NCBI GenBank assembly: GCA_963738325.1
Contig: CAVTWD010000002.1
Span: 310,001 to 374,000 of the forward strand
From: CAVTWD01 sp963738325
GTDB taxonomy: Bacteria; Actinomycetota; Acidimicrobiia; Acidimicrobiales; Ilumatobacteraceae
Length of the DNA stretch: 64,000 bases
Direction of reading: 5' to 3'
Positions 8,762 through 18,145 of the stretch are shown one piece after another. Made by a program: the position numbers and the translations under genes. The notes under the pieces were generated by a model. That model was not told the origin of the DNA. It was given only the letters and a program-made list of their open reading frames with translations, and searched no databases. Numbering within the stretch: the first letter of the stretch is position 1; every line of letters starts with the position of its first letter.

Positions 8762-9361
8762 AGGGGGCGGGAGGGGCCGGAGCCGTGCCGCCAGCGCGCG
8801 GAAGGCGCGCCCACGATGGGAGATGGCGTGCTTCTCTTCGGCCGTCATCTCGGCGAAGGTGCGACCGTCGCCTTCGGCGGGCACGAAGAGCGGGTCGTAG
8901 CCGAAGCCTTGATCGCCCCGCGGCTCCGTGGCGATGGCTCCCTCGCAGAGGCCTTCGGCCTGCACCGTCGAGCCGTCGGGCCAACCGACCATGGCGACGG
9001 TGCGGAAGCGGGCCGTGCGCCCCGGCCATGCCACGCCGGCCATCTCGCCCAAGAGCTTGGCCACGTTGTCGCCATAGGTCGCCTCCTCGCCGGCGAAGCG
9101 GGCCGAGCGCACGCCGGGCGCGCCGCCGAGGGCATCGACCTCCAGTCCGGTGTCGTCGGCCAGCGCGGGACGCCCCGTGGCGGTGGCCAACGCCACGGCC
9201 TTCAAGCGGGCGTTGCCCTCGAGCGTGGGGGCGTCTTCGACGACATCGGGGATCGACGCCGGGCGAGGCAGGAGGACGACGCCGTCACCTAGGACCTCGG
9301 CGATCTCGGCCACCTTGTCGGGGTTGGCCGAGGCGCACACGACCTCCAGCTGATTCGGCAC
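8744..9361 (-). CDS. rdgB: XTP/dITP pyrophosphatase (HAM1 family)
   Basis: Hydrolyses non-canonical purine triphosphates to monophosphates, cleaning the nucleotide pool. The opening VVCASANPDKVAEI matches the HAM1 substrate-binding N-terminus. ALADDTGLEVDALGGAPGVRSARFAGEEATY is the central signature (positions about 65-95), and GFGYDPLFVP and HAISHRGRAF are the C-terminal motifs. The GTG start overlaps the TAG stop of rph by one base, so the two genes are translationally coupled. Length of 205 residues is normal. Confidence 0.95.
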   Translation of the reverse strand: MPNQLEVVCASANPDKVAEIAEVLGDGVVLLPRPASIPDVVEDAPTLEGNARLKAVALATATGRPALADDTGLEVDALGGAPGVRSARFAGEEATYGDNVAKLLGEMAGVAWPGRTARFRTVAMVGWPDGSTVQAEGLCEGAIATEPRGDQGFGYDPLFVPAEGDGRTFAEMTAEEKHAISHRGRAFRALAARLRPLPPPELELG

Positions 9362-10104
9362 TACCGCGCCGCCCGGCGCGCCGGCGGGACACTGACGAAC
9401 TCCTCCTGCAGCGAGAAGATCTCGTAGATCCCGGCCTCGGCCAGGGCCAGCAGCTCGTCCAGCTCGCTGCGGGTGAAGGCCAAGCCCTCGGCGGTCCCCT
9501 GCACCTCCACGAACCGCTCGGCCGAGGTCATCACCACGTTCATGTCGACCTCGGCCCGTGAATCCTCCGCGTAGGGCAGGTCGAGCACCGGGACGTGATC
9601 GACGATCCCGACGCTGACGGCCGCGCAGTGCGCGGTGAGCGGGAGCGTCGGAAGCCGCCCCTCCTGCACGGCGCGGCCCAACGCGTCGTGCAGCGCGAGG
9701 TAGCCGCCGCAGATCGACACGGTGCGAGTGCCACCGTCGGCCTGCAACACGTCACAGTCGACGACGATCTGGCGCTCGCCCATCGCCCGCAGATCGGTGA
9801 CGGCCCGCAACGACCGGCCGATGAGGCGCTGGATCTCCATGGTCCTCCCGCTCTGGCGGCCACGCGCCGCCTCACGGTCGATGCGCTCGGGCGAGGATCC
9901 GGGGAGCATCGAGTACTCGGCGGTGACCCATCCCCGTCCGGTGCCTTTCATCCAGCGGGGGACGTCCTCGTCGATCGAGGCCGTGCACAAGACGCGGGTG
10001 CGGCCGAAGGTCGCCAGCACAGAGCCGTTGGCCATCTCGGTGAAATCGCGTTCGAAGGTGATCGCGCGCAGCTCGTCAGGAGCGCGCCCGTCGGGACGGG
10101 GCAT
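9361..10104 (-). CDS. rph: Ribonuclease PH
   Basis: A phosphate-dependent 3' exoribonuclease that trims tRNA 3' ends. [13 protein letters not shown] and the following [12 protein letters not shown] opening, then [39 protein letters not shown] and [18 protein letters not shown] are RNase PH signatures in order. Length of 247 residues is usual. It lies 9 bp after murI and is coupled to rdgB. The murI-rph-rdgB order is common in actinobacteria. Confidence 0.96.
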   Translation of the reverse strand: MPRPDGRAPDELRAITFERDFTEMANGSVLATFGRTRVLCTASIDEDVPRWMKGTGRGWVTAEYSMLPGSSPERIDREAARGRQSGRTMEIQRLIGRSLRAVTDLRAMGERQIVVDCDVLQADGGTRTVSICGGYLALHDALGRAVQEGRLPTLPLTAHCAAVSVGIVDHVPVLDLPYAEDSRAEVDMNVVMTSAERFVEVQGTAEGLAFTRSELDELLALAEAGIYEIFSLQEEFVSVPPARRAAR

Positions 10105-10113
10105 CGGCGGTCC

Positions 10114-10971
10114 TCAGGGGTCGGAAGGTCGATCACTCGATCCAGGGCCCGGATCGGGACCCGGGTCCTCGAAGTGCAGTTGCCCGGCGTGGGCCAGTTC
10201 GGGGCCGAGAAGCCGGCGTCCGAGGTCCTGGAACCACGCCACGTCGCCCGAGGAGTAGAAGCGGTGCTGAGCCGGGGACCCGGTGGCCTCGCGCCGGAGG
10301 TCGAGCTCGTCGAGCAGCCAGCGGACCTCGAAGGCGGTCTCGTCGGCCGAGCTCACGAGCACGACATCGCGGCCCATCACGTCACCGATCACCCGGGCCA
10401 GGTACGGATAGTGGGTACAGCCGAGCAGGAGGGCGTCGACGCCGGCGTCTCGCATCGGGGCGAGCAGCCGCTCGGCGAGCACCGTCACCTGGTCCCCTGA
10501 CGTCTCGCCTCGCTCGACGAACTCGACGAAGCCGGGGCAGGCAGCCGCGTACAGCTGGACCGGCGCGCCCGTGGCGGCGACCGCCCGCTGGTAGGCGCCC
10601 GACGAGATCGTGCCCACCGTGCCGACGACACCGACCCGACCGGACCGGGTGGCCCGCACCAACGCCCGCACGCCGGGGTCGATGACCTCCACGACGGGAA
10701 CGGGGAGCTCGGCCGCCAAATCGTCGAGGGCGGCGGCCGAGGCCGTGTTGCAGGCGACGACGACCAGCTTCACGTCGTGCTCCTTCACGAGCGCCCAGGC
10801 CAGCTGGCGAGCGAAGCGGCGGACCTCGTGCTGGGGCCGGGGCCCGTACGGGTAGCGGCCGGTGTCGCCGACGTAGACGACGTCCTCGGCGGGTAGCAGG
10901 TCGAACACGGCCCGCGCCACCGTGAGCCCGCCGAAACCGGAGTCGAACATGCCGATGGGACGTTCGGCCAC
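10114..10971 (-). CDS. murI: Glutamate racemase
   Basis: Makes D-glutamate for peptidoglycan. GMFDSGFGGLTV contains the first catalytic-region Asp, VVACNTASA carries the first catalytic Cys, and LLGCTHYPYL the second Cys. The length of 285 residues is normal, with a proline- and aspartate-rich C-terminal tail. GTG start at 10971. First gene of the murI-rph-rdgB operon. Confidence 0.95.
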   Translation of the reverse strand: MAERPIGMFDSGFGGLTVARAVFDLLPAEDVVYVGDTGRYPYGPRPQHEVRRFARQLAWALVKEHDVKLVVVACNTASAAALDDLAAELPVPVVEVIDPGVRALVRATRSGRVGVVGTVGTISSGAYQRAVAATGAPVQLYAAACPGFVEFVERGETSGDQVTVLAERLLAPMRDAGVDALLLGCTHYPYLARVIGDVMGRDVVLVSSADETAFEVRWLLDELDLRREATGSPAQHRFYSSGDVAWFQDLGRRLLGPELAHAGQLHFEDPGPDPGPGSSDRPSDP

Positions 10972-11088
10972 GCGACAAGGCTAGAAGACCCGAGCCCGCC
11001 CTCCCGGGACGGTCGCCCCGGCCAGTGTTCCCCTGGGCGTGACCGAGGGTCGATCCGCCAGGGCACGCGACGCCACTACCGTCAGCCC

Positions 11089-11718
11089 GTGATGCTGCCG
11101 CCGCCGACAGGTACGCCTTCGCCCGACCCGGAGCTCACGTCGTTCCCGCCACCGCCGTACCCGCCGCCGGGTCAAGGACCCGGCGCCCTTCCTTCGACGC
11201 CGGCGCGCTACGGGCCGGTCGGGTCGCCGCCGGCGACGAGCGATCGAGCCCGTGAGGCCTCGGCACCAACCATCGCCATAGGTGCCTGGGTGCTGCTGGC
11301 TGCGGGCATCGCCGCCATCATCGGCGCCGTGCTGCCCTGGGTGCGGGCCGACGCGGCCTTCTTCACACTGCGGCGCGCCGGAACCGAGGCTGACGGTCGC
11401 ATCACGCTCGTGCTCGGCGTGCTCCTCGGTACCGCGGCCATCGTGGCCGTCGCGACCCGCGCCTTCAGGGCCTGGGTGGGCGCGGGCGGCATCTTGCTCT
11501 CCGCCTTCGTCATCGCCATCGCCGTCGCCGACATCGTCGACGTCAACGACAAGGCCCGCCCGATCGAAGCGGCCGGCATCGCGAGGATCTCGGTCGGCGG
11601 CGGGCTGTGGCTCACGTTGGCGGCCGGACTCGTGGGACTGGCCGGCGGAATCGCCCTCCTGATCCGCCCCAGCGCCCAGGCCCGCCACCCGGTGCCCCGT
11701 CCGCCGAGCGTGATCTGA
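11089..11718 (+). CDS. Proline-rich four-helix membrane protein, unknown
   Basis: About 208 residues. The first 60 are rich in Pro and Gly, typical of cytoplasmic tails of actinobacterial membrane proteins. Four hydrophobic segments follow, around residues 64-88, 105-127, 128-150 and 166-190. No enzymatic motif is visible. Start is GTG 11089 or ATG 11092. It is divergent from murI and convergent with cysM. Confidence 0.65.
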   Translation: MMLPPPTGTPSPDPELTSFPPPPYPPPGQGPGALPSTPARYGPVGSPPATSDRAREASAPTIAIGAWVLLAAGIAAIIGAVLPWVRADAAFFTLRRAGTEADGRITLVLGVLLGTAAIVAVATRAFRAWVGAGGILLSAFVIAIAVADIVDVNDKARPIEAAGIARISVGGGLWLTLAAGLVGLAGGIALLIRPSAQARHPVPRPPSVI

Positions 11719-11720
11719 CG

Positions 11721-11763
11721 CGGTTTCGCGTCGAATGCGCGCGCGCTAGGCCGCGCGAAATCG
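11721..11763. terminator. Hairpin between convergent genes
   Basis: CGGTTTCGCG (11721-11730) can pair with CGCGAAATCG (11754-11763) as a 10-bp stem with one G-U pair. It lies between the converging stops at 11718 and 11783 and probably terminates both transcripts. Confidence 0.5.
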
Positions 11764-11782
11764 GCTGACTGGCGGCCCGCTA

Positions 11783-12733
<951 letters not shown>

Positions 12734-12989
12734 CGCCAGACCTCTTCCGACCCTTCCGCTCTATCGGCCGCTGCCGGCCTCTCCCGATCTCTCCCGGTCC
12801 CTCGTGGCGGATCGGCCACTAACCCGATCAGCTCAATCGGGATTCTACCCGGCCCGGCGGCGATCCGACCATCCGCGATCCGACCATCCGCCACCGCCGC
12901 GCGGGGCCCTTTCTCGTTCATGCGTGTCACTTCGCGCCGATGAGCGCCGATCGACCAGCATGATCGGCAAAAGAGCCGCTCGCCGCTCG

Positions 12990-13009
12990 CCGAATCGGTA
13001 CCGATTCGG
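12990..13009. promoter_or_regulatory. 20-bp perfect palindrome upstream of cysM
   Basis: CCGAATCGGTACCGATTCGG is self-complementary over all 20 bases. It lies between the end of mec and the start of cysM, about 260 bp before cysM. It could be an operator or a mec terminator; there is no U-run. Two direct copies of GATCCGACCATCCGC occur closer to cysM, around 12865-12895. Confidence 0.4.
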
Positions 13010-13022
13010 TACCGCAGTCGGG

Positions 13023-13430
13023 CTAGCGGCGCAGGAGCTCGACGGGCTCCTCGGTCACCTCGCCGTCGACGATCCGGTACGCCCGCAGGACCGGTGCGTC
13101 ACGCTTGAGGCTGAGGATGACGTAGTGCCAGCCCGGGACGGGCGCCTGCTCGATGTCGGTGGGACTCGGGTAGGCCTCGGTGTGAGTGTGGGAGTGCACT
13201 ACTCCGATGATCTCGAGCCCGAGCCGCTCGGCCTCCCGATCGGCTCGGAGGTGGTCGTGAGGATCGACGGTGTACACGCGAGCCGAGGCGGCGATGTTGG
13301 CGGTCGCGTAGAACCGCGAGACCTTGCCCGACTGTGGATCGCCGATGAGGAGACCGCAGGCCTCGTCGGGCAGGCCGTCGTAGACATGGGCGACGATCTG
13401 TCCGTACACGAGCTCTGTCAGGCGCAGCAT
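13023..13430 (-). CDS. mec: JAMM-family CysO-cysteine peptidase
   Basis: A zinc metallopeptidase of the MPN/JAMM group, 135 residues. The motif GVVHSHTHTEAYPSPTD gives the two metal-binding His residues and the Ser and Asp of the JAMM signature. An upstream Glu lies near the N-terminus in ARVYTVDPHDH-type context. In mycobacteria Mec clips newly made cysteine from CysO. The same role is inferred here from the adjacent CysM. Confidence 0.85.
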   Translation of the reverse strand: MLRLTELVYGQIVAHVYDGLPDEACGLLIGDPQSGKVSRFYATANIAASARVYTVDPHDHLRADREAERLGLEIIGVVHSHTHTEAYPSPTDIEQAPVPGWHYVILSLKRDAPVLRAYRIVDGEVTEEPVELLRR

Positions 13431-13550
13431 GGCGCCGGGAGCGTAGTGGCGAGGTTGTCGAGCGCAGGCCAGGTCGAAGCGCGAGGGCGCGTCCTCGGTG
13501 GACCGGTTCGACCCGGTCCTTGGGGCCGGTCCGCCTGGCGAGGCCGGCGC

Positions 13551-13556
13551 TACCCT
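13551..13556 (+). promoter_or_regulatory. -10 box of smpB
   Basis: TACCCT ends 11 nt before the smpB ATG at 13568, which predicts a leader of only a few bases. Confidence 0.45.
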
Positions 13557-13567
13557 GGACTGCTTCT

Positions 13568-14047
13568 ATGGCTCCCCCGGGTACCAAACCCGTGGCCAGC
13601 AACCGCAAGGCCCGGCGCGACTACACCATCCTCGAAACGGTCGAGGCTGGCCTCGTGCTGGCTGGAAGTGAGGTGAAGAGTCTGCGGGCCGGCCAGGTCC
13701 AGGTGGCCGACGCGTACGCTCGGATCACCCGCGGTGAGTGCTGGATGGAAGGCGTCCGCATCTCGCCATACGCCTTCGCCCAAGGCTTCGGGGCGCACGA
13801 CCCCGATCGTCCCCGCAAGCTGCTTCTCCATCGCGACGAGCTCGACAAGCTCGCGGCGCGGGTCGCGCAGGAGCACCTCGCGCTGGTGCCGCTGTCGATC
13901 TACTTCCGTGAGGGGAAGGCGAAGGTCGAGCTCGCCTTGGCCAAGGGTCGCCGCAAGGGAGACAAGCGCCAGGCCATGGCCGAGCGGGACGCCGCGCTCG
14001 AAGTGGCGCGAGCCATCGGCCGCCAGCACAAAGGGATGGACGGGTAG
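13568..14047 (+). CDS. smpB: SsrA-binding protein
   Basis: Binds tmRNA and delivers it to stalled ribosomes. VASNRKARRDYTILE is the opening of the family, followed by AGLVLAGSEVKSLRAG, LHRDELDKL, LALVPLSIYF and GKAKVELALAKGRRKGDKR near the C-terminal tail that enters the decoding site. ATG 13568 gives 159 residues, the normal length; an upstream in-frame start is less likely because of the -10 box at 13551. Its RNA partner ssrA lies 9.8 kb downstream at 23886, displaced by mobile DNA. Confidence 0.96.
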   Translation: MAPPGTKPVASNRKARRDYTILETVEAGLVLAGSEVKSLRAGQVQVADAYARITRGECWMEGVRISPYAFAQGFGAHDPDRPRKLLLHRDELDKLAARVAQEHLALVPLSIYFREGKAKVELALAKGRRKGDKRQAMAERDAALEVARAIGRQHKGMDG

Positions 14048-14135
14048 GAGGCGGCCGAGCCTCCTAGTGCCGTGACCGGTGACTGAGGCCCGGTCCGCCG
14101 AGCCAGGGTTGGTGCCGGCAAGGCGCGACGAGGAA

Positions 14136-14157
14136 GCAATAGTCGCAGCACTATTGC
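14136..14157. terminator. Hairpin downstream of smpB
   Basis: GCAATAGT and ACTATTGC form a perfect 8-bp stem around a 6-nt loop, 88 bp after smpB. There is no U-run. It may be a terminator or part of an older insertion scar. Confidence 0.4.
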
Positions 14158-14223
14158 GACGAGGCGCAACGCAGTCGGCGCCGGCACTGGCCGGCGCAAC
14201 GGGGCGAACGTTGCCGGTTACGG

Positions 14224-14334
14224 CATTAGCGGGAGGGGGGCGGGCCCCCCTCCCGGCCTCCCCCCAGCGCGGCCGTCGTGGCAGTGAACCTGTCGGGCGG
14301 GCCAAGCCCGCCCTCGTGCGACCACGCTGGTGCG
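14224..14334 (+). repeat. Conserved double-hairpin leader of family A copy 1
   Basis: Two perfect hairpins precede the gene. GGGAGGGGGG pairs with CCCCCCTCCC at 14231-14254 around a CGGG loop. GGGCGGGC pairs with GCCCGCCC at 14295-14313 around a three-base loop. The second stem ends 21 nt before the start codon, the same spacing as in copy 2. The region begins with CATTAGCGGG, which also begins the leader of copy 2. Confidence 0.7.
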
Positions 14335-15387
14335 GTGGCGAGCGTGACGAACATCAACGAGGTCCTGGACGGACATGTGGGCTTGGAAGTGGAGTGCGTT
14401 GATCGTCTCTATCTGAACGCCTACGTCCAGAAGCTGCAGGTCGGGCCGCAAGTGCGTCGGTTCCTGGAGGACCACCTGGGCAACAGGATCGCCTCGCCTG
14501 CCCTGTTGGAGAAGATCGGGAACCGGTTCCGTCGCGACGTGTCGGCGTTCGCTTCGGCCAACGACATCCCGGTCTTGAAACTGAAGAAGCCCGACCGGTC
14601 TCGTTGGGATGACCGCAAGCTCGACCATGTCCGCCCTCATTTCGATCGGGCTGAACGCGACGGCCGGTTCGGCGTGGTCGCCATCGTGTCGGCCCAAGAG
14701 TTCCAGTGGGTCTACAGCGCTGCTCGCCGCACCGGCGGGGGCGGCGGCGTGTACTTCGAGTTCGCCAAGACCGAGCGCCGCGTCGGGAGCTACTACTTCT
14801 ACGTGCTCGATCCCGACTTCGGGCCCGGCTTCATCAAGATCTGCACCTACTTCCCCTATCCGGCAAAGGTGTGGGTCAACGGCCACGAGTGGGCCAAACG
14901 CCAAGCCAAACGGGACGGTGTCACGTTCACGGCGCTGGCCAACGGCTTCGCTACCTGCGCGCAGCCGACGGCGCTGCAAACCATCTGCGACCGGTTCGGC
15001 CCTGACGACGTCCAGTCGTTCTTCGACCGCTGGATCACCCACATCCCCACGCCCTTCACCACCGCTGACCGGGCTGCGGGCTACTGGTGGGAGCTGTCCA
15101 TGCGCCAGGTCGAGGTGAGCCGCACGCTGGTGTTCGACGATCCTCGCCGAGCACGTGGCTTCTTCGAGTCCCTGGTCGCCGACAACATCGGCATCGGCCG
15201 ACCCCACGAGATGGCCGCCGTGTTCGCCCGCCAGGTCCGCAAGACCACCAAAGAGCCCTTCGCCACCCGAGTGTTCTGCCCGGGCACCGAGGTGAAGATC
15301 GACTTTCGCTACAAGCACTCCCGGATCAAGCAGTACTTGAAGGAGGGAAGAGCCCTTCGCATCGAGACCGTCATCAACAAGCCGTCC
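14335..15387 (+). pseudogene. Family A protein, 5' part (split by TnX)
   Basis: The first 351 codons of a protein of about 540 residues with no function known to me. The opening NINEVLDGHVGLE is shared with the copy at 28385-30005. The block DPDFGPGFIKICTYFPYP followed by VWVNGHEW is shared with the more divergent family B gene at 52086. The break falls exactly after codons for LRIETVINKPS, where the 2.9-kb element TnX begins; the 3' part resumes at 18285. GTG 14335 is chosen because it lines up with the ATG of copy 2. Multi-copy occurrence and the conserved hairpin leader suggest a mobile or selfish gene, but this is inference. Confidence 0.7.
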
Positions 15388-15433
15388 AAAGCGCACACGT
15401 TCCCGCCGACGTGTGCAAGGTCGCGCCTGAAGC

Positions 15434-16780
15434 TCACAGGTTCGACAGACGAGCGTCTTGGACCTGGTCGGCGGCATAGGGCAGGACGCCCGCCGGGGCC
15501 ATCCCAGTGGCCTCACACACCAGCTTCGGGTCGAGGCTGGCGACCAGACCGACCAGACGCGTGGCCCGCAGGGGGCGCGGGGTGATGCCCGCGGGGCCGA
15601 GCACTCGCCACAGGTACTGATCCGACGCGGCTGTCCGACGCGTCCTGGTGATGGCGGTGACGATGACGTGCGGGTTGTGGGTGGCGAGTTCGTCGCGGTG
15701 ATCGAGACAGCGCTGAAGCGCGTCCCATGTGGCGGAGTCGAGCGGAACGGGATGCGGCCGCCGACCGAGCCGGATGGTGCGTCGCCCGACGTCGATCTGG
15801 GACACCTTCAGGTTTCGCAGCTCCGAAGACGAGGCGGCGTGCAGCAGGGCGAACAGACCGACGAGGCGTTCATGGGGATGGGCGTCGCGGCCGGTGGTCC
15901 AACGGCGGAACAAGCGGCGCTGCTCGGCCAGGCTGAGGATCGCCGAGCGTGGTGCTCGGTGGCGATGGCTGGAGATGGTCTTGGTCGGGTCGACCAGCAC
16001 GACCCGGTTGCCCCGCGCCCAGCGGAAGAAGACGCGCAGGGTGCTCAGCCGGCGGGCCCGGCTGAGGGTCCGTTCGGCCAGGAATGCCTCGATGTCGCCC
16101 CGCTCGATGCTCGCCCAGTCCGGTTTGGCCCGCTCGGCGATCAAGAACCGGGCGAGGTCGCGAACGATGGCAAGATCGTCCACGACGGTGCGCTCGCCCC
16201 GGGGTCGGGTGCCGGCCTGGCGGGCACGTTGCTGGCTGGCCACGAGTGTGTCGGCGAAGCGGGCCAGCGCCGGGCGCAGCGGCTCGGGTGCCTCCGCGAT
16301 CCGGCGTCGACGCCGCGCCGACCAGCGTTGGGCGGTGCGGTCGATCGGAAAGGCGAGTCCGGCATCGACGAAGAAGTCCTCCAGGGTGCGGGCCAGCGCC
16401 CCCGAGCCTCCTGTTTGATGGGCCTGCTCGAGGAGGGCCTGGGGGTTGGTCGGTCCCGGCTCGGCGAGCAGGCGTCCCAGTCGACCAAGCATGAGCGACG
16501 TGCGGCCGACGCAGTTTCGGGCCGCGGCGTGGTCGACGAAGGCAGCCAGCCACGCCGGTGGCTGTTCGAGTCGGGTGGCGATCCGCTCAGCTTGGCGGAG
16601 CAGCCGGTCGGGGTCGCGCTGCCAGCACGAGTCGCACAGACCGCATCCCACGATGCGCCGCTGCTGCCCGCAGCCGTGGCAGGTCTGGTCGGGTTCTGCG
16701 GTGCGATGACATCGGCTGCAGCGAACCCGATCCCGAGGCCGGACCGGAGCGCCGCAGTCCACACACGCCCGAGCGGTCAC
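15434..16780 (-). CDS. TnX zinc-ribbon, recombinase-like protein
   Basis: About 448 residues. The N-terminal 60 residues hold paired Cys motifs (CVDCG, CSRC, CHGCG, CGLCDSC), likely two zinc ribbons. The rest has the layout of a tyrosine recombinase: a core-binding region (about 200-270) and a catalytic-like domain. The catalytic residues look degenerate. The box I region reads LLHAASSSELRNL, without the usual Arg; the HxxR region reads RPLRATR; and the final His is replaced in EATGMAP. A Tyr remains near the C-terminus. It may be an inactive partner that helps the active integrase choose its site. GTG 16780 overlaps the stop of the XRE gene (GTGA), showing translational coupling. Confidence 0.65.
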   Translation of the reverse strand: MTARACVDCGAPVRPRDRVRCSRCHRTAEPDQTCHGCGQQRRIVGCGLCDSCWQRDPDRLLRQAERIATRLEQPPAWLAAFVDHAAARNCVGRTSLMLGRLGRLLAEPGPTNPQALLEQAHQTGGSGALARTLEDFFVDAGLAFPIDRTAQRWSARRRRRIAEAPEPLRPALARFADTLVASQQRARQAGTRPRGERTVVDDLAIVRDLARFLIAERAKPDWASIERGDIEAFLAERTLSRARRLSTLRVFFRWARGNRVVLVDPTKTISSHRHRAPRSAILSLAEQRRLFRRWTTGRDAHPHERLVGLFALLHAASSSELRNLKVSQIDVGRRTIRLGRRPHPVPLDSATWDALQRCLDHRDELATHNPHVIVTAITRTRRTAASDQYLWRVLGPAGITPRPLRATRLVGLVASLDPKLVCEATGMAPAGVLPYAADQVQDARLSNL

Positions 16781-17085
16781 CGCGGCGGCATGGAACGCCC
16801 GCGGGCCACCTTCGGAGGCTGACGGGAAGACCTCGCCGGCTTGGTTTTCGGCGTCACCGGGGTGGTGTCGACGTCGAACAGATCGTTGGGACTGCACTCG
16901 AGGGCCGTGCACAGAGCGGCGAGCGTCGTCAGTTTCACCTGAACCGGGTTCTTGGTGAACAGGGCGGACACCGACGCCGACGACAACTCCAGCCCAGCCC
17001 GCTCGGCCAGCAACCGGCGCAGCTGGGCGCCGGTCCACACCTCGTGCTGAGCGGCCGTCATCCGCAGCCTCCACCTAATGTCCAT
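16777..17085 (-). CDS. TnX small XRE-type DNA-binding protein
   Basis: 102 residues. WTGAQLRRLLAERAGLELS followed by SASVSALFTKNPVQVKL, TLAALCTALECSPNDLFDVD is a Cro/CI-type helix-turn-helix of the short form with the usual CSPNDLFD ending. The last 30 residues are basic and Pro/Arg rich. It overlaps the end of the integrase gene by 11 bp and the recombinase-like gene by 4 bp. It probably controls expression of the element or acts as a directionality factor (inference). Confidence 0.75.
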   Translation of the reverse strand: MDIRWRLRMTAAQHEVWTGAQLRRLLAERAGLELSSASVSALFTKNPVQVKLTTLAALCTALECSPNDLFDVDTTPVTPKTKPARSSRQPPKVARGRSMPPR

Positions 17086-18145
17086 CGTCGCCCTCCTCGA
17101 GCTTGCCCAACGTGTCGGACACCGCCCGGCGATAGGCGTCCTCGATGAACGTCGCCGATGGTGTGACATACCGCATCGTGGTGCCGACCTGCCAATGCCC
17201 GAGCATCTGCTGAATAGCGACCAGGTCGACGCCTCGTTCGTAGTTGTGGGTGGCACAGGCGTGGCGCAAGCCGTGGGGGGTGAAGCGCTCCTCCTCCGGT
17301 CGTCCTTCACACGCCAGGAGGTGACGGAGACGATTGCGGATTGTCCCCCGGTGCAGTCGGCCTCCCCCTTCGTCACAGAACAGGGCCTTGGAGTCGGGGA
17401 AACGGGTGCGGACGTCGTCGACGAACCAGCGCAAGATCAAATCCAACCCGTCGAGCATCGGCACCCACCGCGGTCGAGGGCCCGACGTCTTGGCGCCCTT
17501 GCCGAAGCGCACGTGAAGCTTGCCGAAGGGACCGCGCCCGAAGTGCAGATCGCCCAGTTCGAGCGCGGCCGCCTCCTCGGCGCGCACGCCGGCGTGATAG
17601 AGGGTGCGGAACAGCGCGTAGTCCCGTCCCGCCGAGCCGAACTTGCGGGCGGTGGCGACCCGGTCGCGGAGGAAGTCGAAGAACTCCTCCATCCGCTCAG
17701 CCGTCGGTGGAGCCTCGGCGGACGCCGACTCGTTCCCCACGTGGCGGGCGGCGTTGAACTCATCCAGCGGGCTCTCCAGGCGAACCCCGAACGCGGCCTC
17801 GATGCTGTTCGCCTTCCGGGCGGCGAGGAACTCGTGGAAGCCCTTGAAGGCTTGCACGTAGCCGCGGCGGGTGGAGGGCGCGATGCCAGCCGCCGCCCAC
17901 GTCCCCACCACCCGGTCCATGTCCTCGCGCGTCACCTCCCAAGCAGGCTTGGCGACGGCGGCCAGCACACGCTCCAGTCGAGCCGTGGCGCTGTCAACGG
18001 TCGCCTGGCTGAAGCCTCGGGCGACCCACGAGGCCACATACCCGTCGACGCAGTCGGTCTGGAAGCGATCCGGATCCAGGGACTCGCTGATGGCAACCTG
18101 CCCGCTGCCGTGAACGACCCGCAGCCCGGCCCGTCTTCCGTGCAC
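17075..18145 (-). CDS. TnX tyrosine recombinase (active type)
   Basis: 356 residues. A core-binding domain lies around residues 30-140. The catalytic domain has Arg in YHAGVRAEEAA, HGLRH with His and Arg, LGHWQ with the second His, and the Tyr in MRYVTPS. All catalytic positions are present, so the enzyme should be active. It is the first gene of the TnX operon, with 139 bp between its start and the right end of the element for a promoter and binding sites. The copy at 54665-55734 is the same gene with one base missing. Confidence 0.85.
   Translation of the reverse strand: MHGRRAGLRVVHGSGQVAISESLDPDRFQTDCVDGYVASWVARGFSQATVDSATARLERVLAAVAKPAWEVTREDMDRVVGTWAAAGIAPSTRRGYVQAFKGFHEFLAARKANSIEAAFGVRLESPLDEFNAARHVGNESASAEAPPTAERMEEFFDFLRDRVATARKFGSAGRDYALFRTLYHAGVRAEEAAALELGDLHFGRGPFGKLHVRFGKGAKTSGPRPRWVPMLDGLDLILRWFVDDVRTRFPDSKALFCDEGGGRLHRGTIRNRLRHLLACEGRPEEERFTPHGLRHACATHNYERGVDLVAIQQMLGHWQVGTTMRYVTPSATFIEDAYRRAVSDTLGKLEEGDDGH

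Noticed and set aside
12734..13022. A CysO-like gene between cysM and mec
   Set aside because: No frame in the gap shows a ubiquitin-like pattern or a terminal Gly-Gly.
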